Origin: Basidiobolus meristosporus CBS 931.73
Taxonomy: Eukaryota; Basidiobolomycota; Basidiobolomycetes; Basidiobolales; Basidiobolaceae
Direction of reading: 5' to 3'
Assembly (NCBI GenBank): GCA_002104905.1
Contig: MCFE01000185.1
Location: forward strand, 62,001-126,000
DNA length: 64,000 bases
The position numbers were made by a program, and so were the translations under genes. Below are positions 12,491-23,559 of this stretch, piece after piece. Below the pieces are notes generated by a model, which worked only from the letters and a program-made list of their open reading frames with translations, ran no database searches and was not told where the DNA came from. Numbering within the stretch: the first letter of the stretch is position 1; each line of letters opens with the position of its first letter.

Positions 12491-13015
12491 TCACAGACTG
12501 TGATCTTTAGAGTAAAAGGGCTTCCTAGAAGAGACCTTCCCAACAGAAAAGTGGTAGTTTTCTTGCAGAACTTAGATTGTATTCTTTGAACATTGCAGTC
12601 TCTTTACTGATGTATTACTTATCAAATTCAGGATGCCTAACAGTGCATGTGATGCAAGGGAAGTCTTATACCTTTAAACTTGTAATTGTAGTGTGGAGAT
12701 TCTAGAAAGAGAGGCTCTCCATTCTTTTTCAGCTGGGGAAGTCAAATATATGAAAATTCTGAAGGATCTAGGCTCTTGGGCAGTTGCAAAAGTAATACAA
12801 GTGATACAAAATTAAAATCTTGTAGTGGAGCTGATTGGACATAGATGCAGCACCTGTGAAGATTGCATATGAGCTGATAGGCTAGTTCAAAAGATACATG
12901 CAGTCAAAGTCATCATAATAATCCTAGCAATAAAGGCATGTATAAGGAAACATAAGAAACTGAGTGCAATATAAGTTTTGAGATATTGTTTCAATGGAAT
13001 ACTTTCCATTGCCCC
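12490..13015 (+). repeat. Repeat D, CpG-decayed copy
   Basis: Aligns over about 500 bp with 19000-19715 (shared AGTCTCTTTACTGATGTA, AACTTGTAATTGTAGTGTGG, AGAGAGGCTCTC). Where the other copy has CpG this one has TpG or CpA, for example CCCGTG against CCTGTG, TTCGAAAG against TTCAAAAG, and ACGCGATC against ATGCAGTC. No coding frame seen. Confidence 0.7.
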
Positions 13016-14450
13016 AAATCCATAAAGTGCCAAGGCAAAAGCATGTTCATGCATGCCTTTAAAGTAGCCCTTGCTTCTTAATTGTTTGTAAAGATTGCCA
13101 TCAAATATGTTGGGAATGTTCCACTTGATTCATACTGAGTGCAATACTTTATAGCTTCAAGATATTTTCAGAATGCAGGAGCTTCTTTAGATGGGGTATT
13201 ATTAGAATATATCCTAAGTATGAGCAATGCTTTTCTTCATTGGTGGTGGATTCCTGACAAGTTGGACACTTTGAGATGGTGGCATCTTCTGATTTAAATG
13301 ACATGCAACTGTTGAAACATGCAGTATCAGGACAGTTACTGGGTCATATGTTGCCAGCTGCATGATGGGTGTGTTGAAATATTGGACTATTTGGTATCAT
13401 TCAGCAGCTAAAAATTTACTTAACAATTCTAGGCTAGTCTTAGTCACTGTAGGACTCATTTACTGCCTTAACTTTGCCACTTTCTTCAGATATATGATCT
13501 TATGATTATTCCCCTATAGTCAGGATCAAATTAGCACTATTACCAAACATTATGTACTAACCCTGAAACTGTTACAGAATGCTCCTGAATATTGAGAAAC
13601 CCTCCCTACTTAGTGTTGCAGCTGTATTACTTCTACAAAGGTATAAATACTGAGCTTCTTTATGAATAAACAACAGTTCAACTATTATCACTATTTTTTG
13701 ATAAGTTCCTTATATCCAAATCACTTCTTAAATTGCAACAGGGTGTTCATTTCTACCAAGTACGTAATAAGTTGCATCCCAAAGTGATTTTGACAAGAAA
13801 TAGTGGTTAATCTTCTGAGCTCCCATTACTGATATTTGTTGAAAAACACTACTTCTCTAGCAACAACATCATATCATTCAGAAGTAGATTGATTACTTGA
13901 CTCACTTGGCTGCAGTGAGTATCCTTAGAATCTTTTTCTATGAGTAGTGTCTCATTGCATATTGGGATTTTGCTGGGCTCAGGCAGGGTACTGTTATTAG
14001 GGGGAATAGGCTCACAATAAATTAGTGAGCCTTCTTCTTTAGAGCTATCACTCTGCATGCCATATTTAAAACTCTGAGGTGAGTCCAAAGGCATTGCAGA
14101 CTCACCTGACCCACATTGCGCTAGGTGAAAAGTACAGCAAAGTCCTGTCATATTAGTATCAAGTGGCTGGCAAGATATTGCAAGTACAGCAGTGACTGAT
14201 GAATGAACAAATAACATTTGTGTGGTAAAACACTGTCCATGATCCCTGTATTACCTCCTATGCTGTCCGCATTCTTTATTAGCTGAGAACCTTGTTACAA
14301 TAGCCACATGGTCTTTTTTCTCTTCTCTCATAGTGTTATATCAAAGATATCTTCTCCATGTGGCAACTGATTGCACACTCAGCAATGTAATACTATTATA
14401 CCACTTTTTTTCCACAATTGGTGTGAATTAAGATAGTCTTGTATTGGAGA
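12960..14450 (-). pseudogene. Plavaka-like transposase N-terminal part, copy 3, interrupted by a solo LTR
   Basis: Minus-strand coding pieces: at 14217-13849 a possible leading zinc-finger remnant (C-C then HLAQC) followed by QVSQVINLLLNDMM, and at about 13340-12960 the GKHYKQL-like region. The 5' flank 14440-14190 is shared with 2870-2640. The solo LTR at 13372-13740 splits the copy, so the transposon was here first. No intact frame remains. Confidence 0.55.
13372..13740 (+). repeat. Solo LTR, family A, with 5-bp target duplication
   Basis: 369 bp from TGTTGAAATATTGG to AATTGCAACA, flanked on both sides by the direct repeat GGGTG (13367-13371 and 13741-13745). That is the signature of a copia-type integration followed by LTR-LTR recombination. 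It carries GTATAAATACT at about 13641-13651. Confidence 0.9.
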
Positions 14451-15329
14451 TGTTGCACCAATATGATTGTATAGCTTAATGATTAACTGCCATAGTAAGC
14501 ATATTGAATATAGCTGTGGCAACACATACCCATGTATATGTAACACTATTTCTCCTTTGCATTGACTCACTATATATGCTGCCAAAAAATAAAGCAAGGT
14601 TTTCTGGTTCCCAGCCAAACCCCACTATTGACAGCAGCTGAGAATGGTTGGACAACAGCTTGCATTGACATTCAGTGCAACAAGCAGGGCTACATCCAAA
14701 AAAGACCATGTGGTTAGTGTATCCACTGAAGGTAATGATGAAGACTCCTTGAGCTCTCAGTCATGTAGACAAGTGATAATCTCTGCAGAGCTGCAAGCAG
14801 ACCATAATGCTCAGGCAGATGAAAATGTAGCAAGTGCAGTACCTTGAGTTTAAGACCAGCATATGGTAGTCATAGCATCACTACCACCTATATTAGCAAA
14901 TATGTTGTTGGCTCATGCCAATGCATTTATGAGACAATTAGGTAGAGTGGCTAACAGGACAGATGCAACAACCAAGAGAAATCAGGAAAGAATCCTGAAA
15001 CAGGACAAGTGGATAATATATGTAGAGCAATCAATATCTCAGGTAGCAAATCCAGTATATTTGCTGCAAAGAAGCTACTCAAGTGGCTTAATGTCACAGC
15101 CAAGAATTGAGCCATTTCCTGATGTAACAGCAGAGGAAAACTGTACAGTCCTTGAATCACAACAACAGTACCCAAAGATAAAGCCCACAGAATAATCTAT
15201 CACAGCATGGGAAGAAGTGACTGTGGTACTTGTACCCAAGTCTAAAAGTCAAACCACATTGGAAATCCATCACTCCATTTAGTGCTATGATGAAATTTGG
15301 GCTAATATTCAAGTGGTCACTAGATGTCT
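14451..15329 (+). other. Repeat-compartment DNA with two unrecognised open stretches
   Basis: Two plus-strand open stretches, 14644-14847 and 14863-15195, read as hydrophilic Gln/Ser-rich protein (for example VANRTDATTKRNQERILKQD). They could be exons or gag-like remnants, but I recognise no domain. The DNA is CpG-poor like the surrounding repeats. Confidence 0.3.
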
Positions 15330-15822
15330 AGCATGGTGTGGTATGGTATAAATACTTCCTATAGAGAATTTATCCATATAGCAATGATGATGCACTTATC
15401 CATATTTTATCTTATCAGTATTATGCCATTCTTTTTTGCCCATGTTATAAGTATTCTCCCCATATGATGTTTATGTTGCAATATTTTGAGGAGTATTGGA
15501 AGTGATGAGGAGAGCTAGATGATTTACATGTTATTAACTTGTAGACCAATTGATCAAAAGAATGGTATTTATACTTTTGATAAAGTAGAGCAAACAAGCT
15601 TATAAAGCTTGCTAAGGAGGGTCCCAAGAATATTTAAGCAAAGTTTGAGGGCTTTTGGACAATTTTGAGAAAGATCATAATCTGTGTACCTGATAATTTG
15701 ATGAAAATATTAGAAGTAAACTTCAGCAAGAAATTTGGTTAGGACAGAATGCTGATCAAAGAACAAGATCTATGTGACTAAGTTAGCCTGAATATCTAGG
15801 TGTCAACTTAATTATTACAGCA
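15330..15822 (+). repeat. LTR-B fragment followed by an LTR-C copy
   Basis: 15330-15473 matches 11349-11490 (shared TATCTTATCAGTATTATGCC and CCCATATGATGTTTA). 15474-15822 begins TGTTGCAATATTTTG and ends ATTATTACAGCA, and resembles LTR family C (about 350 bp; shared AAGGAGGGTCCCAAGA-like core and AATATCTAGGTG near the end). No matching target duplication. Confidence 0.5.
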
Positions 15823-16384
15823 CTCCTACTCAACAAAATATTCATGAGTAATAAGTACATATAGAGAGTGTGCAATCCACTGTAGTAGTCTATAAGTCCA
15901 AGGGAGATATACGTCCAACACTTCTCAAGTGTTTTGTGTGTAGGATGCTCACTGGGTGCAATAACATCTGGCAAAAGCTTGCTAGGAATACTTGGGGTCT
16001 TGTCTCTGATCTAATGTGAAGGGGGAAAAAGCTGCAAGCTTGTCAATGGAAGACTATTGAGCTGCAATCCCCAAATTAGTTGGTGTCTTAACAAAAATAT
16101 ATACTGGGTTTTATGTCCTTTGAAATGACAATGTACTAAAGCTCCAAGGTCAGAACAACTGTAAACTTCACTAGCAGGACTTGATCAGAATGCAGCTGTG
16201 GTCAATAATTACAAAGACAGAAAAGTATCTTTGCCTGTACAAGAACAAACTTGGGAAAGAATCAAATAGAATAAAAGATAACTACTCTGTGTATTCCTCA
16301 CAAGTAGTACCTCCAAGATCAGTTGGCTGTCAGAGCAGTTTCCTGGGAGTGTCCTATGGTCTGGGATTTGAAGTTTAAGTAACT

Positions 16385-16953
16385 TCAGATAGTAGTGGTT
16401 ACACCAATTAACAAGTTTGCATGTTGATAAAAGGGATGATGTCTTAATGTTGAGGGATTGCCTCCCTTATATACTTTTCTCACTGGCTAAGTGATTACTA
16501 ATCATGGTGTTCCATAAGGTTCCAGATATCAGTAGAAATCTCAATGACATCAGAATGACCTAAGAATGTTCTAAATGTGTGCCAGAAGGCTCCAACAGAC
16601 ACAGCACATTCAACCAATCAGGAATCAAAATTATGAAACCCGCATAAAATAGGGATACCATATATGGTATGGAGTTTGTAGATATAGTGACACAGATTGG
16701 TTATGTGTCATGGGTACTGTCATGGGTACTTGCTCAATATAGAAGCACTTGCTTCTAGTAATGTTGCGTAAAGTGAGGGATAACTTATGCAATAAGGTAA
16801 GCAGGTGTGATAGCCAGCTAGCTTATGGGATAGTACTGATCAAATAAAATAAATGGGACCAAACTAAGATAAGGGTAGTAGAAAAATAAGGAAGTAGAAA
16901 ATATAAGAATGACAACATCTGTCAGTGGGTGTTACTGTGACCCCCCTACACTG
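16385..16953 (-). repeat. LTR family B, minus orientation
   Basis: The reverse complement reads TGTAGGGGGGTCACAG at its start and shares with 11349-11930 the block CCATACCATATATGGTATCC, CTGATTGGTTGAATGTGCTG, GATTAGTAATCACTTAGCC and the TATA-like AGTATATAAGGGAGG. Similarity is clear though diverged. The far end is approximate. Confidence 0.5.
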
Positions 16954-18470
16954 TAAAAAGCATGTATGATATAACTATGTTGCAGACTGTACTAAAATGG
17001 TATCCAAACAGTATGTGCACTTGGGCTTAACTTAACTAAAATGGATCTTGTGATACAATGTACATATCTACTTAATAGTATGCCTAAAAATCAGAATGAT
17101 TTGATCAAATACTAATCATTAGCTTTGATCAGTTTTACCGGCTTGAATAATGATCTAAGTCTAATTGGCAAATTGTAATAGCCTCCGGACTATCAAATGC
17201 TTTTAATTTGAGCAAAGTTTACCCATGCTTCATAGAGTTAAGATGATGTCATTTAAGGCAGATCTAGAGTTTCCTAATTTCCAGGCAAAAGTCTAATTCA
17301 TTAGACAACTTCACTGTATGCTCATAATAGGCTCAGGGACAGTTACTTTCATCTTATAGACTCTATATGCATCTTTTTCTTTCAGCTTCATAGACTGTAG
17401 ACATCAAAGTTTCTGTATTGAATAATCTGCTCTATTTTATGCAAAATATCAGACAGATCCTGTTGAAGTTTCAAGGCTCTTCTAGGGTTTCTGGCTTGCA
17501 AGCTTTGTACAAGAGGCTCCAGGGATTATGTATGCACTGCCAGATAGCTCAAATATAGCCTACATAGGTTTTGGCTTTATTTGGGAAGTACCCTAATTTG
17601 AGGTAGTAGTATTTTCCCTTTTTCTTCTTATGGTGATGATTCAAGGGAAATTCCTTTAGTGAGAAGACCACAGACTTGATCAGTCACAATTCTTCTGTGC
17701 TGATCCAGAGAAGAATACGTCTTCAAGTGTTTTCTCCTGCTGTAATAAGTGATTTATATATAACAGGTATAAAGTACTATGTTATCTTCTGAGTGCCTTC
17801 CAGTTGTATACTGGCCAACAGTTAGTTGGTTGTATACTGCAATCAGGCTTGCATTCATATACTTCACTCTTTCTGGCTAGCTGTAGAATCTTCTTCAGTT
17901 GGTTTACTAAATTTGTATAATGCTCTCTCCCATTATCTTGTGACTTGAACACCATGATGGTAAGTCTAACAGCTCCATATCTAACTCCTGGAGCATTGGC
18001 TTCAGTATTCAAAGACCTGATAACAATATAGCATTCTTCCATTGGATTGCTTAGTGCATATCTGTACTCCAGGTAGATATATATATATCATATCATTAGG
18101 ATCCCTACAGCTCAGGGAGCTTGTTTCTGAGATCTTGCTCTACTAATAGATGGTCCAAAATGTCAGTTGACAGCTCCAGTATTTGCATTCTCAGCCTTAT
18201 TTTGAGCAGCAACAGATTTGGTAAGGTAGCAATTCAATATAATTGCATCATCTTCTCCACAGTATTTTCTCACTGGGACTAATACAGAAACATTTGGTAG
18301 TGCTCCACTCTGCATGCCTGAATTATTTCCTTGTTGACTATCATCTTGGCTGCCTGTGTACTTGTAGTCAGTGTTTTGCCTCCTGGTTGATGAGTACAAT
18401 GCTAGAGCTTGGCTGTGCTGAATTGCTCCAGGCAAAATAACAAAATCAGTCTGTAGTGCCATGTGTTGAT
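16954..18470 (-). pseudogene. Gag-like remnant of an unassigned LTR element (17782-18462) and flanks
   Basis: Minus-strand open stretches 18462-18163 (ATG start; Gln/Ser/Asn-rich) and 18042-17782 (HYTNLVNQLKKILQLARKSE then CSIQPTNCWPVYNW) are separated by stops. Composition and position, just downstream of a TATA-like GCTATAAAAGTAAATAAG at about 18706-18723 on the minus strand, fit the first ORF of a retroelement, but I recognise no defining motif. 16954-17780 holds nothing I can name. Confidence 0.3.
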
Positions 18471-18790
18471 GTGTTCTGTTGTGTTGTATTATGATTAGTT
18501 TGGGGCTTGTTCTACAATGTAGAGGCTAATCAACAATATACAACAACTTCCAGTATGCTAATACTGAAATAGTTTATTGGGAGTTTGATATACCGATAGA
18601 AGATATAACTTTCACTAATTTCCTCAATCTTGGGCTCAAAATATACTGTAGGCAGTGTTTATCACTTCTACAGCAGTGTTCTGACCTTCTGTTGACTAAT
18701 GGGCTTATTTACTTTTATAGCAACTTTTCCTTATTTGGAAGACACTTTCCTTTCTGAGAAAATATTTCCTAATATGGAAATTCTGAACTC

Positions 18791-19041
18791 CCCTTTAACC
18801 TAAAGGGGTGTTGTAGAAGTCTCTAAAGGGGTCTTTAGACCTAAAGGGGTGTCTAAAGCGGTGTCTTTAGAGTAAAGGGGCTTCTTGTAGTGGTCTCTAA
18901 AGTGGACTTTACACTAAAGGGGTGCCTAAAGGGGCTTCTTTAGAGTAAAGGGGTTTCTTAAAGGGGTCTCTAAAGGGGTCTTTAGACTAAAGGGGTGTCT
19001 AAAGGGGTGTCTTTAGAGTAAAGGGGTTTCTTAGAGGGGAC
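18791..19041. repeat. G-rich TAAAGGGG minisatellite
   Basis: About 250 bp built from units such as CTAAAGGGGTGT, CTTTAGAGTAAAGGGGTTTC and CTCTAAAGGGGTCTTTAGAC, with at least 11 GGGG runs on the plus strand. Many units are small palindromes (CTAAAG...CTTTAG), so both hairpins and G-quadruplexes are possible. The related repeat at 12.5 kb keeps only one unit (CTTTAGAGTAAAAGGGCTTC). Confidence 0.85.
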
Positions 19042-19715
19042 TTTTCCAACAGAAAAGTGGTAGTTTCTTGTAGAACTTAGATTGGATTCTTGTGAGCTTT
19101 GCAGTCTCTTTACTGATGTAGTACCAATCAAAGTCAGAATACTCAACAGTGCAAGTGATGCAGGGGAAGTCTTATAACCTTTAAACTTGTAATTGTAGTG
19201 TGGAGATTCTGGAAAGAGAGGCTCTCTCTTTATTTTTCAGCTGGGGAAGTCATATATATGAAAATTTTGAAGGATCAAAGTTTTTGTGCGATTGCGCAAG
19301 CAATACATGTGATACAAAGCTAAAATTTTGCAGTGGCGCAGATCGGACATAGGCGCAGCACCCGTGAAAATTTTACGTGATTTGATTGGCTGGTTCGAAA
19401 GTTACACGCGATCAAAGTCACCATAGTAATCCTAGCAATAAGGCATAGTATATATAATAGTTAGACTCTTTTGGTCATAACTCCTTAAGTACTGCTTCAA
19501 ATGAGCTGTAATTTGAAATATGTGTTGGCTACTACGTGTTCTGTATGACATAATATTCTTGGGTGGATTGCTTGTCAGGGTCTGGAGCATTTGTTCTTCA
19601 AAGTTGGAAATTCTTGATCTTTCACTTGTGTGTTACGATAGCAAAAAGCAAAATAAAGAAATGAGTGCAATATTGGTTTAGAGATATTGTAGTAATGGAA
19701 TACTTTCCATTACCA
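19000..19715 (+). repeat. Repeat D, CpG-retaining copy
   Basis: Partner of 12490-13015. Its core (about 19285-19440) holds around ten CpGs in 165 bp, while the partner has none at the aligned positions. It also contains about 190 bp (around 19450-19650) missing from the partner. No coding frame or transposase seen, so what moved it is unknown. Confidence 0.65.
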
Positions 19716-20167
19716 CAGTTCTTTTACTTGTCAAAGGCTCCAGTAGTGGAGGCACTTCATGTGGGTCATTGTCAGTCAGCTCACAAGAAGTAGCTTGCTG
19801 ATGTTCAGGTGTGCCAGCACATGCAGGTGCAACTTGATGTGTTGGCATAGCCATTGACTGAGCCAGATGTAATGTTACATGATGATACAACTTGGCCTAC
19901 ACCAATGGACTTGTGCCTAAATGCGCAGTTTAATGAGCACTGATAATCTTGCTCTGAAGCATGCATGTTGACTTGATGTGTGTCAACTCAATACAGGGTG
20001 CTCTTGATGCAGGGGATGGTAAAGAATCCAGCAAGGCATGCTGGTGCAATATACATGCAGTTGCTTGCAGTCTCTATTCTTCCTCTGGAAGCTCACCTTC
20101 TGATTCCTCAAGGTAATCACTTGCCCTCTGTGTGATACTTTGAAATTTTTGCCTTAATGCATACTGT

Positions 20168-20902
20168 AGACCTGTTCTGTTGGATAGTACCACATTGAGC
20201 CATGAGTGCCAAATAATGCCATTGCATGCCAGAGAGGATATAGCAGACCTAAACCTGGCCCTAGAGTGTGAAACATAGCACTGCATCTTCATGCAAAGCA
20301 GCCCCTGTGTTTCACTCTTTGTGTTAGAGAAAATCCATTTTTTGACCTTTTTTTTTGGATCAGTGTTGTGCAGGATGTGTAAGTGGACAGAAGGACTGAA
20401 GACATGCATTTGGTACTCAATACACATGGCACTCTGAATCTAGCTCCTGTAGCTTGTATCATGTCACAAAAATGAATGGCACTATCTTGGTCCACTGGAA
20501 CTATCTGGCACTACAAGCACTTTATATAGGTCTTACTTTAGGGCTAATATTTAAATATAGTGCCAGATAGTACCAGTGGACCAAGATAGTGCCATTCATT
20601 TTTGTGGCATGATACAAGCTACAGGAGCTATATTCAGAGTGCCATGGGTATTGAGTACCAAATGCATGTCTTCAGTCCTTCTGTCCTCTTACACATCCTG
20701 CACAACACTGATCCAAAAAAAAATGTCAAAAAAAGGATTTTCACCAACACAATGGGTGAAACACAGGGGCTGCTTTGCATGAAGATGAAGAGCTATGTTT
20801 CACACTCTGTGGCCAAGTTTAGGCTCAATTGGCCTCCCTGGCACACTATGGTATCATTTGGCACTCATGGCTCAATGTGGCACTATTCAACAGAACAAGT
20901 CT
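20168..20902. mobile_element. Palindromic fold-back element of about 735 bp (PIF/Harbinger-related)
   Basis: Left arm 20168-20515 and right arm about 20558-20902 are inverted copies of each other around a short unpaired centre. Both ends read (G)ACYTGTTCTGTTGRATAGTR followed by CCACATTGAGCCATGAGTGCC inward. Other landmarks repeated in both arms are the poly-T tract after TTTTTGACC and GAATGGCACTATCTTGGTCC. The terminus also ends the Harbinger-type transposase element at 22797, so this is probably a non-autonomous relative. Confidence 0.8.
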
Positions 20903-20994
20903 TGTGTATATTGCTGTTGGAAGCCACTTAGCTCTACTAAAATATCATGTAGTACATTAGTCATTTGAGGCAAAAACTCTTTCAAAAATCAGTT

Positions 20995-21540
20995 AGTTTT
21001 CCAAAGTTGCTGCACAAACAGACATGTCCAGCCCATAGTGTGCTAATTGAGCATGGAATTGCTTGCATGCAGCTTCCTCATCAAATCTCCCCACTCTCAG
21101 CTCATGATTGATTTCCATACTTGTCTTGTTATATATCTTCACACAGCTGCTGGTGTCTTGGTATTGAACTCATGTTGCAGCTTTCTACTGAGATTTTTCC
21201 ATCTCTGTTGACTCTCTGAGGTATCTAGATCTGCTAGACTAATGAATAGTGCCCATATATCTGCATGAGGGCTCATCATAGGCACTTGGGCCATGCTAAG
21301 ATCATCTGGCAAGAACCTGCACAGATCCAACATTGACTTTTCCAGTCCAGACTGTGCTTGTGAGCTGGGAATGGGTTTGTCTGGGTTATACTAAAGATGA
21401 GTTGAGACTTGCCATAGGGACCATAGTGATGGATTTGGATACTTGTACAGTAGTGTATTGGCATCAACCTGGCTTATGTGAAATATATATGAAAACTAAT
21501 GTGATTGTTGATATTCCCATATATTATACATGATGCATCT
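20995..21540 (-). repeat. Repeat E, copy 1, with an unrecognised open stretch
   Basis: Matches about 25690-26170: AAATATATATGAAAACTAAT against GATATATATGAAAGCAAAT at the right end, and at protein level on the minus strand LPDDLSMAQVPMMSPHAD with RWKNLSRKLQ against LSNDLSILQVSIICPFIS with CQNLSRKHY. Protein-level conservation suggests a former coding region, of unknown family. Confidence 0.45.
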
Positions 21541-22290
21541 TAAAATGCATTGACCCAGATCAGATCACATAGAATTGCAGATTTCTATTTGATTATAGAC
21601 TTATGGGTAATTCATCAATAAGGTCACCCAAGTTGTTGTTTGAGGATGACTTGTGCAACGTAATGATGGGCACATGGCAATTGATGGAGATTAATACTAA
21701 TGCATGAAAATCAGATAAGTTAAGCTGATTGCACCAAATCAATTCATATCACCTCTACTTGATCACATACCAACTTAGTATGGCTTACTAATCTAAATGG
21801 ACTTTTCTCATCAATACCATCACTACTACTGGATTCCCTTTTGACATATTAGAGGGGATCTATACCAAGTCCTGTGGACCATCTCCCCCAATCTACTCAT
21901 GGAAATACCTATTTAAGCTTCTCTGCTATTACAAGAACTATTGCCCTACAAGGCCTCATCCTACAATTCATGTCAACCATAGTCCTAGAAGCTTTCATTT
22001 CCAGTTGACAGCAGTGGAGAACCACCTTGCAGAGGGTATAAATCACTTATAGCATGCTTGGATTACTAGGTTGAGAAGCTCCAATAAACCTCCATATCCC
22101 AGAGTGTTCAGCAACTGGTTCCATATCAGGAGTATTTTGGATACCTTCCCAGTCAGGAATAATATAGCTTCTAAAGGGCAGAGGCTCTTTTATTCTGGTA
22201 AATACAAGGCATGCTGTGTGAAATTTCAAGCACTGTAAGACATTGAGGGTAACATCATCTGATTTAGTAGGCCATTTGCTTAAGGTAGGC
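21541..22290. other. Repeat-compartment DNA; one unrecognised minus-strand open stretch
   Basis: 22319-22047 on the minus strand is open for 90 codons (contains LPFRSYIIPDWEGIQNTPDM) but I recognise no family. The rest holds nothing I can name. Confidence 0.25.
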
Positions 22291-22797
22291 ATGACAAAGT
22301 ACTCTGATTGGAAAATCAATCAGAATTCAGTAGAGGGGAGAAATGTTTTGCAAACTTAGATAGTATAGGAGAGGATTCCCAGAGATTTGGATATATTACA
22401 GCTTTTAGGAAGCCAAGCAATGGAGTGCTTGGCAGGAGTTTGAAACTCTACAATGAGATATTTAATCATTTCAGAGTGAGAGTAGGGCATGCATTTGGAT
22501 ATCTGAAGAGATTCAGCATATTAGCAGGTAAATACAGAGGAAGGTCACATATAGGAGAAAACAGCAGAATAGGTAAAATAGTTAAGATATTTATTAATGC
22601 ACATTATATTCATACAAGAAGATATCCACTGAGAGAAATGTGTCTGGAGCATTATGAAGAGTAAATAAAGCAGAAAAGCACTGTTCAGAGCAACACTGTA
22701 TCCTACCACTGGCATAATGGTAGAAACTAGAGTGCTAGATCCATCTAGCACTATAAACAAGCTGGCACTATATGGCACTATCCAATAGAACAAGTCT
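22290..22797 (+). pseudogene. PIF/Harbinger-type transposase, C-terminal part, with right terminal repeat
   Basis: Open stretch about 22308-22664 with GYITAFRKP, then YNEIFNHFRVRVGHAFGYLK and, further on, IVKIFINAHYIHT. This parallels the end of HARBI1/PIF DDE transposases (YN...R..VE.AFG.LK.RF, then II.A..VLHN). The N-terminal two thirds, including the first catalytic aspartates, are absent. 130 bp downstream, GGCACTATCCAATAGAACAAGTC followed by TAA (22775-22800) matches the fold-back element ends, tying this transposase to that family. Confidence 0.7.
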
Positions 22798-22819
22798 AAT
22801 GGATAGAGCCCACAGCTTT

Positions 22820-23440
22820 GTGAGGAGTCTGTCACAAGCAGGGCTGAAAGTTTGAAACAAGCAGAAAAGTAACATCAGGCTGCCAGGAGAGTGTCAGCAA
22901 GCCACAAGCAGGCTAAAAGAGATGTACCAGTGCAGCATTCATTAATGAAAAAGCAAAGTACAGTACAAGAGGTACTTGGCTATAGTAGCAGTGAAGGACT
23001 TGACAGCAACAAAAACCCACCACTTTCTCATGAGCCTGTCACAAGCAGGGCTGCTAGTTCCAAGCCAGTAGCAAAGAAATATCAAGCTACTGGAAGAGCG
23101 CTGGCAAGGGACAAGCAGGCTAAAAAATATGCACCTGTGCAGCATTCATCAATGAGAAAGCAAAGTACAATACAAGAGGTACTTGGTTATAGTAGTAGTA
23201 AAGGACTTGACAGTGACAAAAACCCGCCACTTTCTCAGAAGCCTGCCACAAGCGGGGCTGCTAGTTCCAAGCCAGCAGCAAAGAAATATCAAGTTACTGG
23301 AAGAGCACTAGCCAGGGACAAGCAGGCAAAAAAATATGCACCTGTGCAGCATTCATAAAGGAGAAAACAGAGTGTAGTACAAGAACCACTTAGTCAAAGT
23401 AGCAGTGAAAGACTTGTCAGTGAAAAAGGTGAAGGTAAAG
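22820..23440 (+). repeat. 207-bp tandem repeat encoding a 69-aa repeat
   Basis: Unit starts at 22909, 23116 and 23323 are exactly 207 bp apart, and a decayed part-unit lies before the first and after the last. Because 207 is a multiple of three, the plus frame reads a 69-aa repeat with QSTVQEVLGYSSSEGLDSNK and KKYQATGRALARDKQAKK, rich in Lys and Ser. The open frame has no ATG at its start and is broken by TAA at 23356-23358. It lies directly upstream of family X sequence. Confidence 0.85.
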
Positions 23441-23559
23441 TGAAAGCAGTCTACCCAATCCAGAGACAGGGAAGAGTGGGAAAAAACTGCAGTTCTCCAC
23501 AGACAATGCCATTAGCCCAAAACAGGCTGAATCTCCTTATAAACACAAAGAATTACCAA

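Noticed and set aside
18801-19038. Telomere-like repeat
   Set aside because: TAAAGGGG resembles some telomere motifs, but the units are irregular, palindromic and interstitial inside a dispersed repeat.
18791-19041. CRISPR array
   Set aside because: The units are contiguous and degenerate with no unique spacers, and the genome is eukaryotic.
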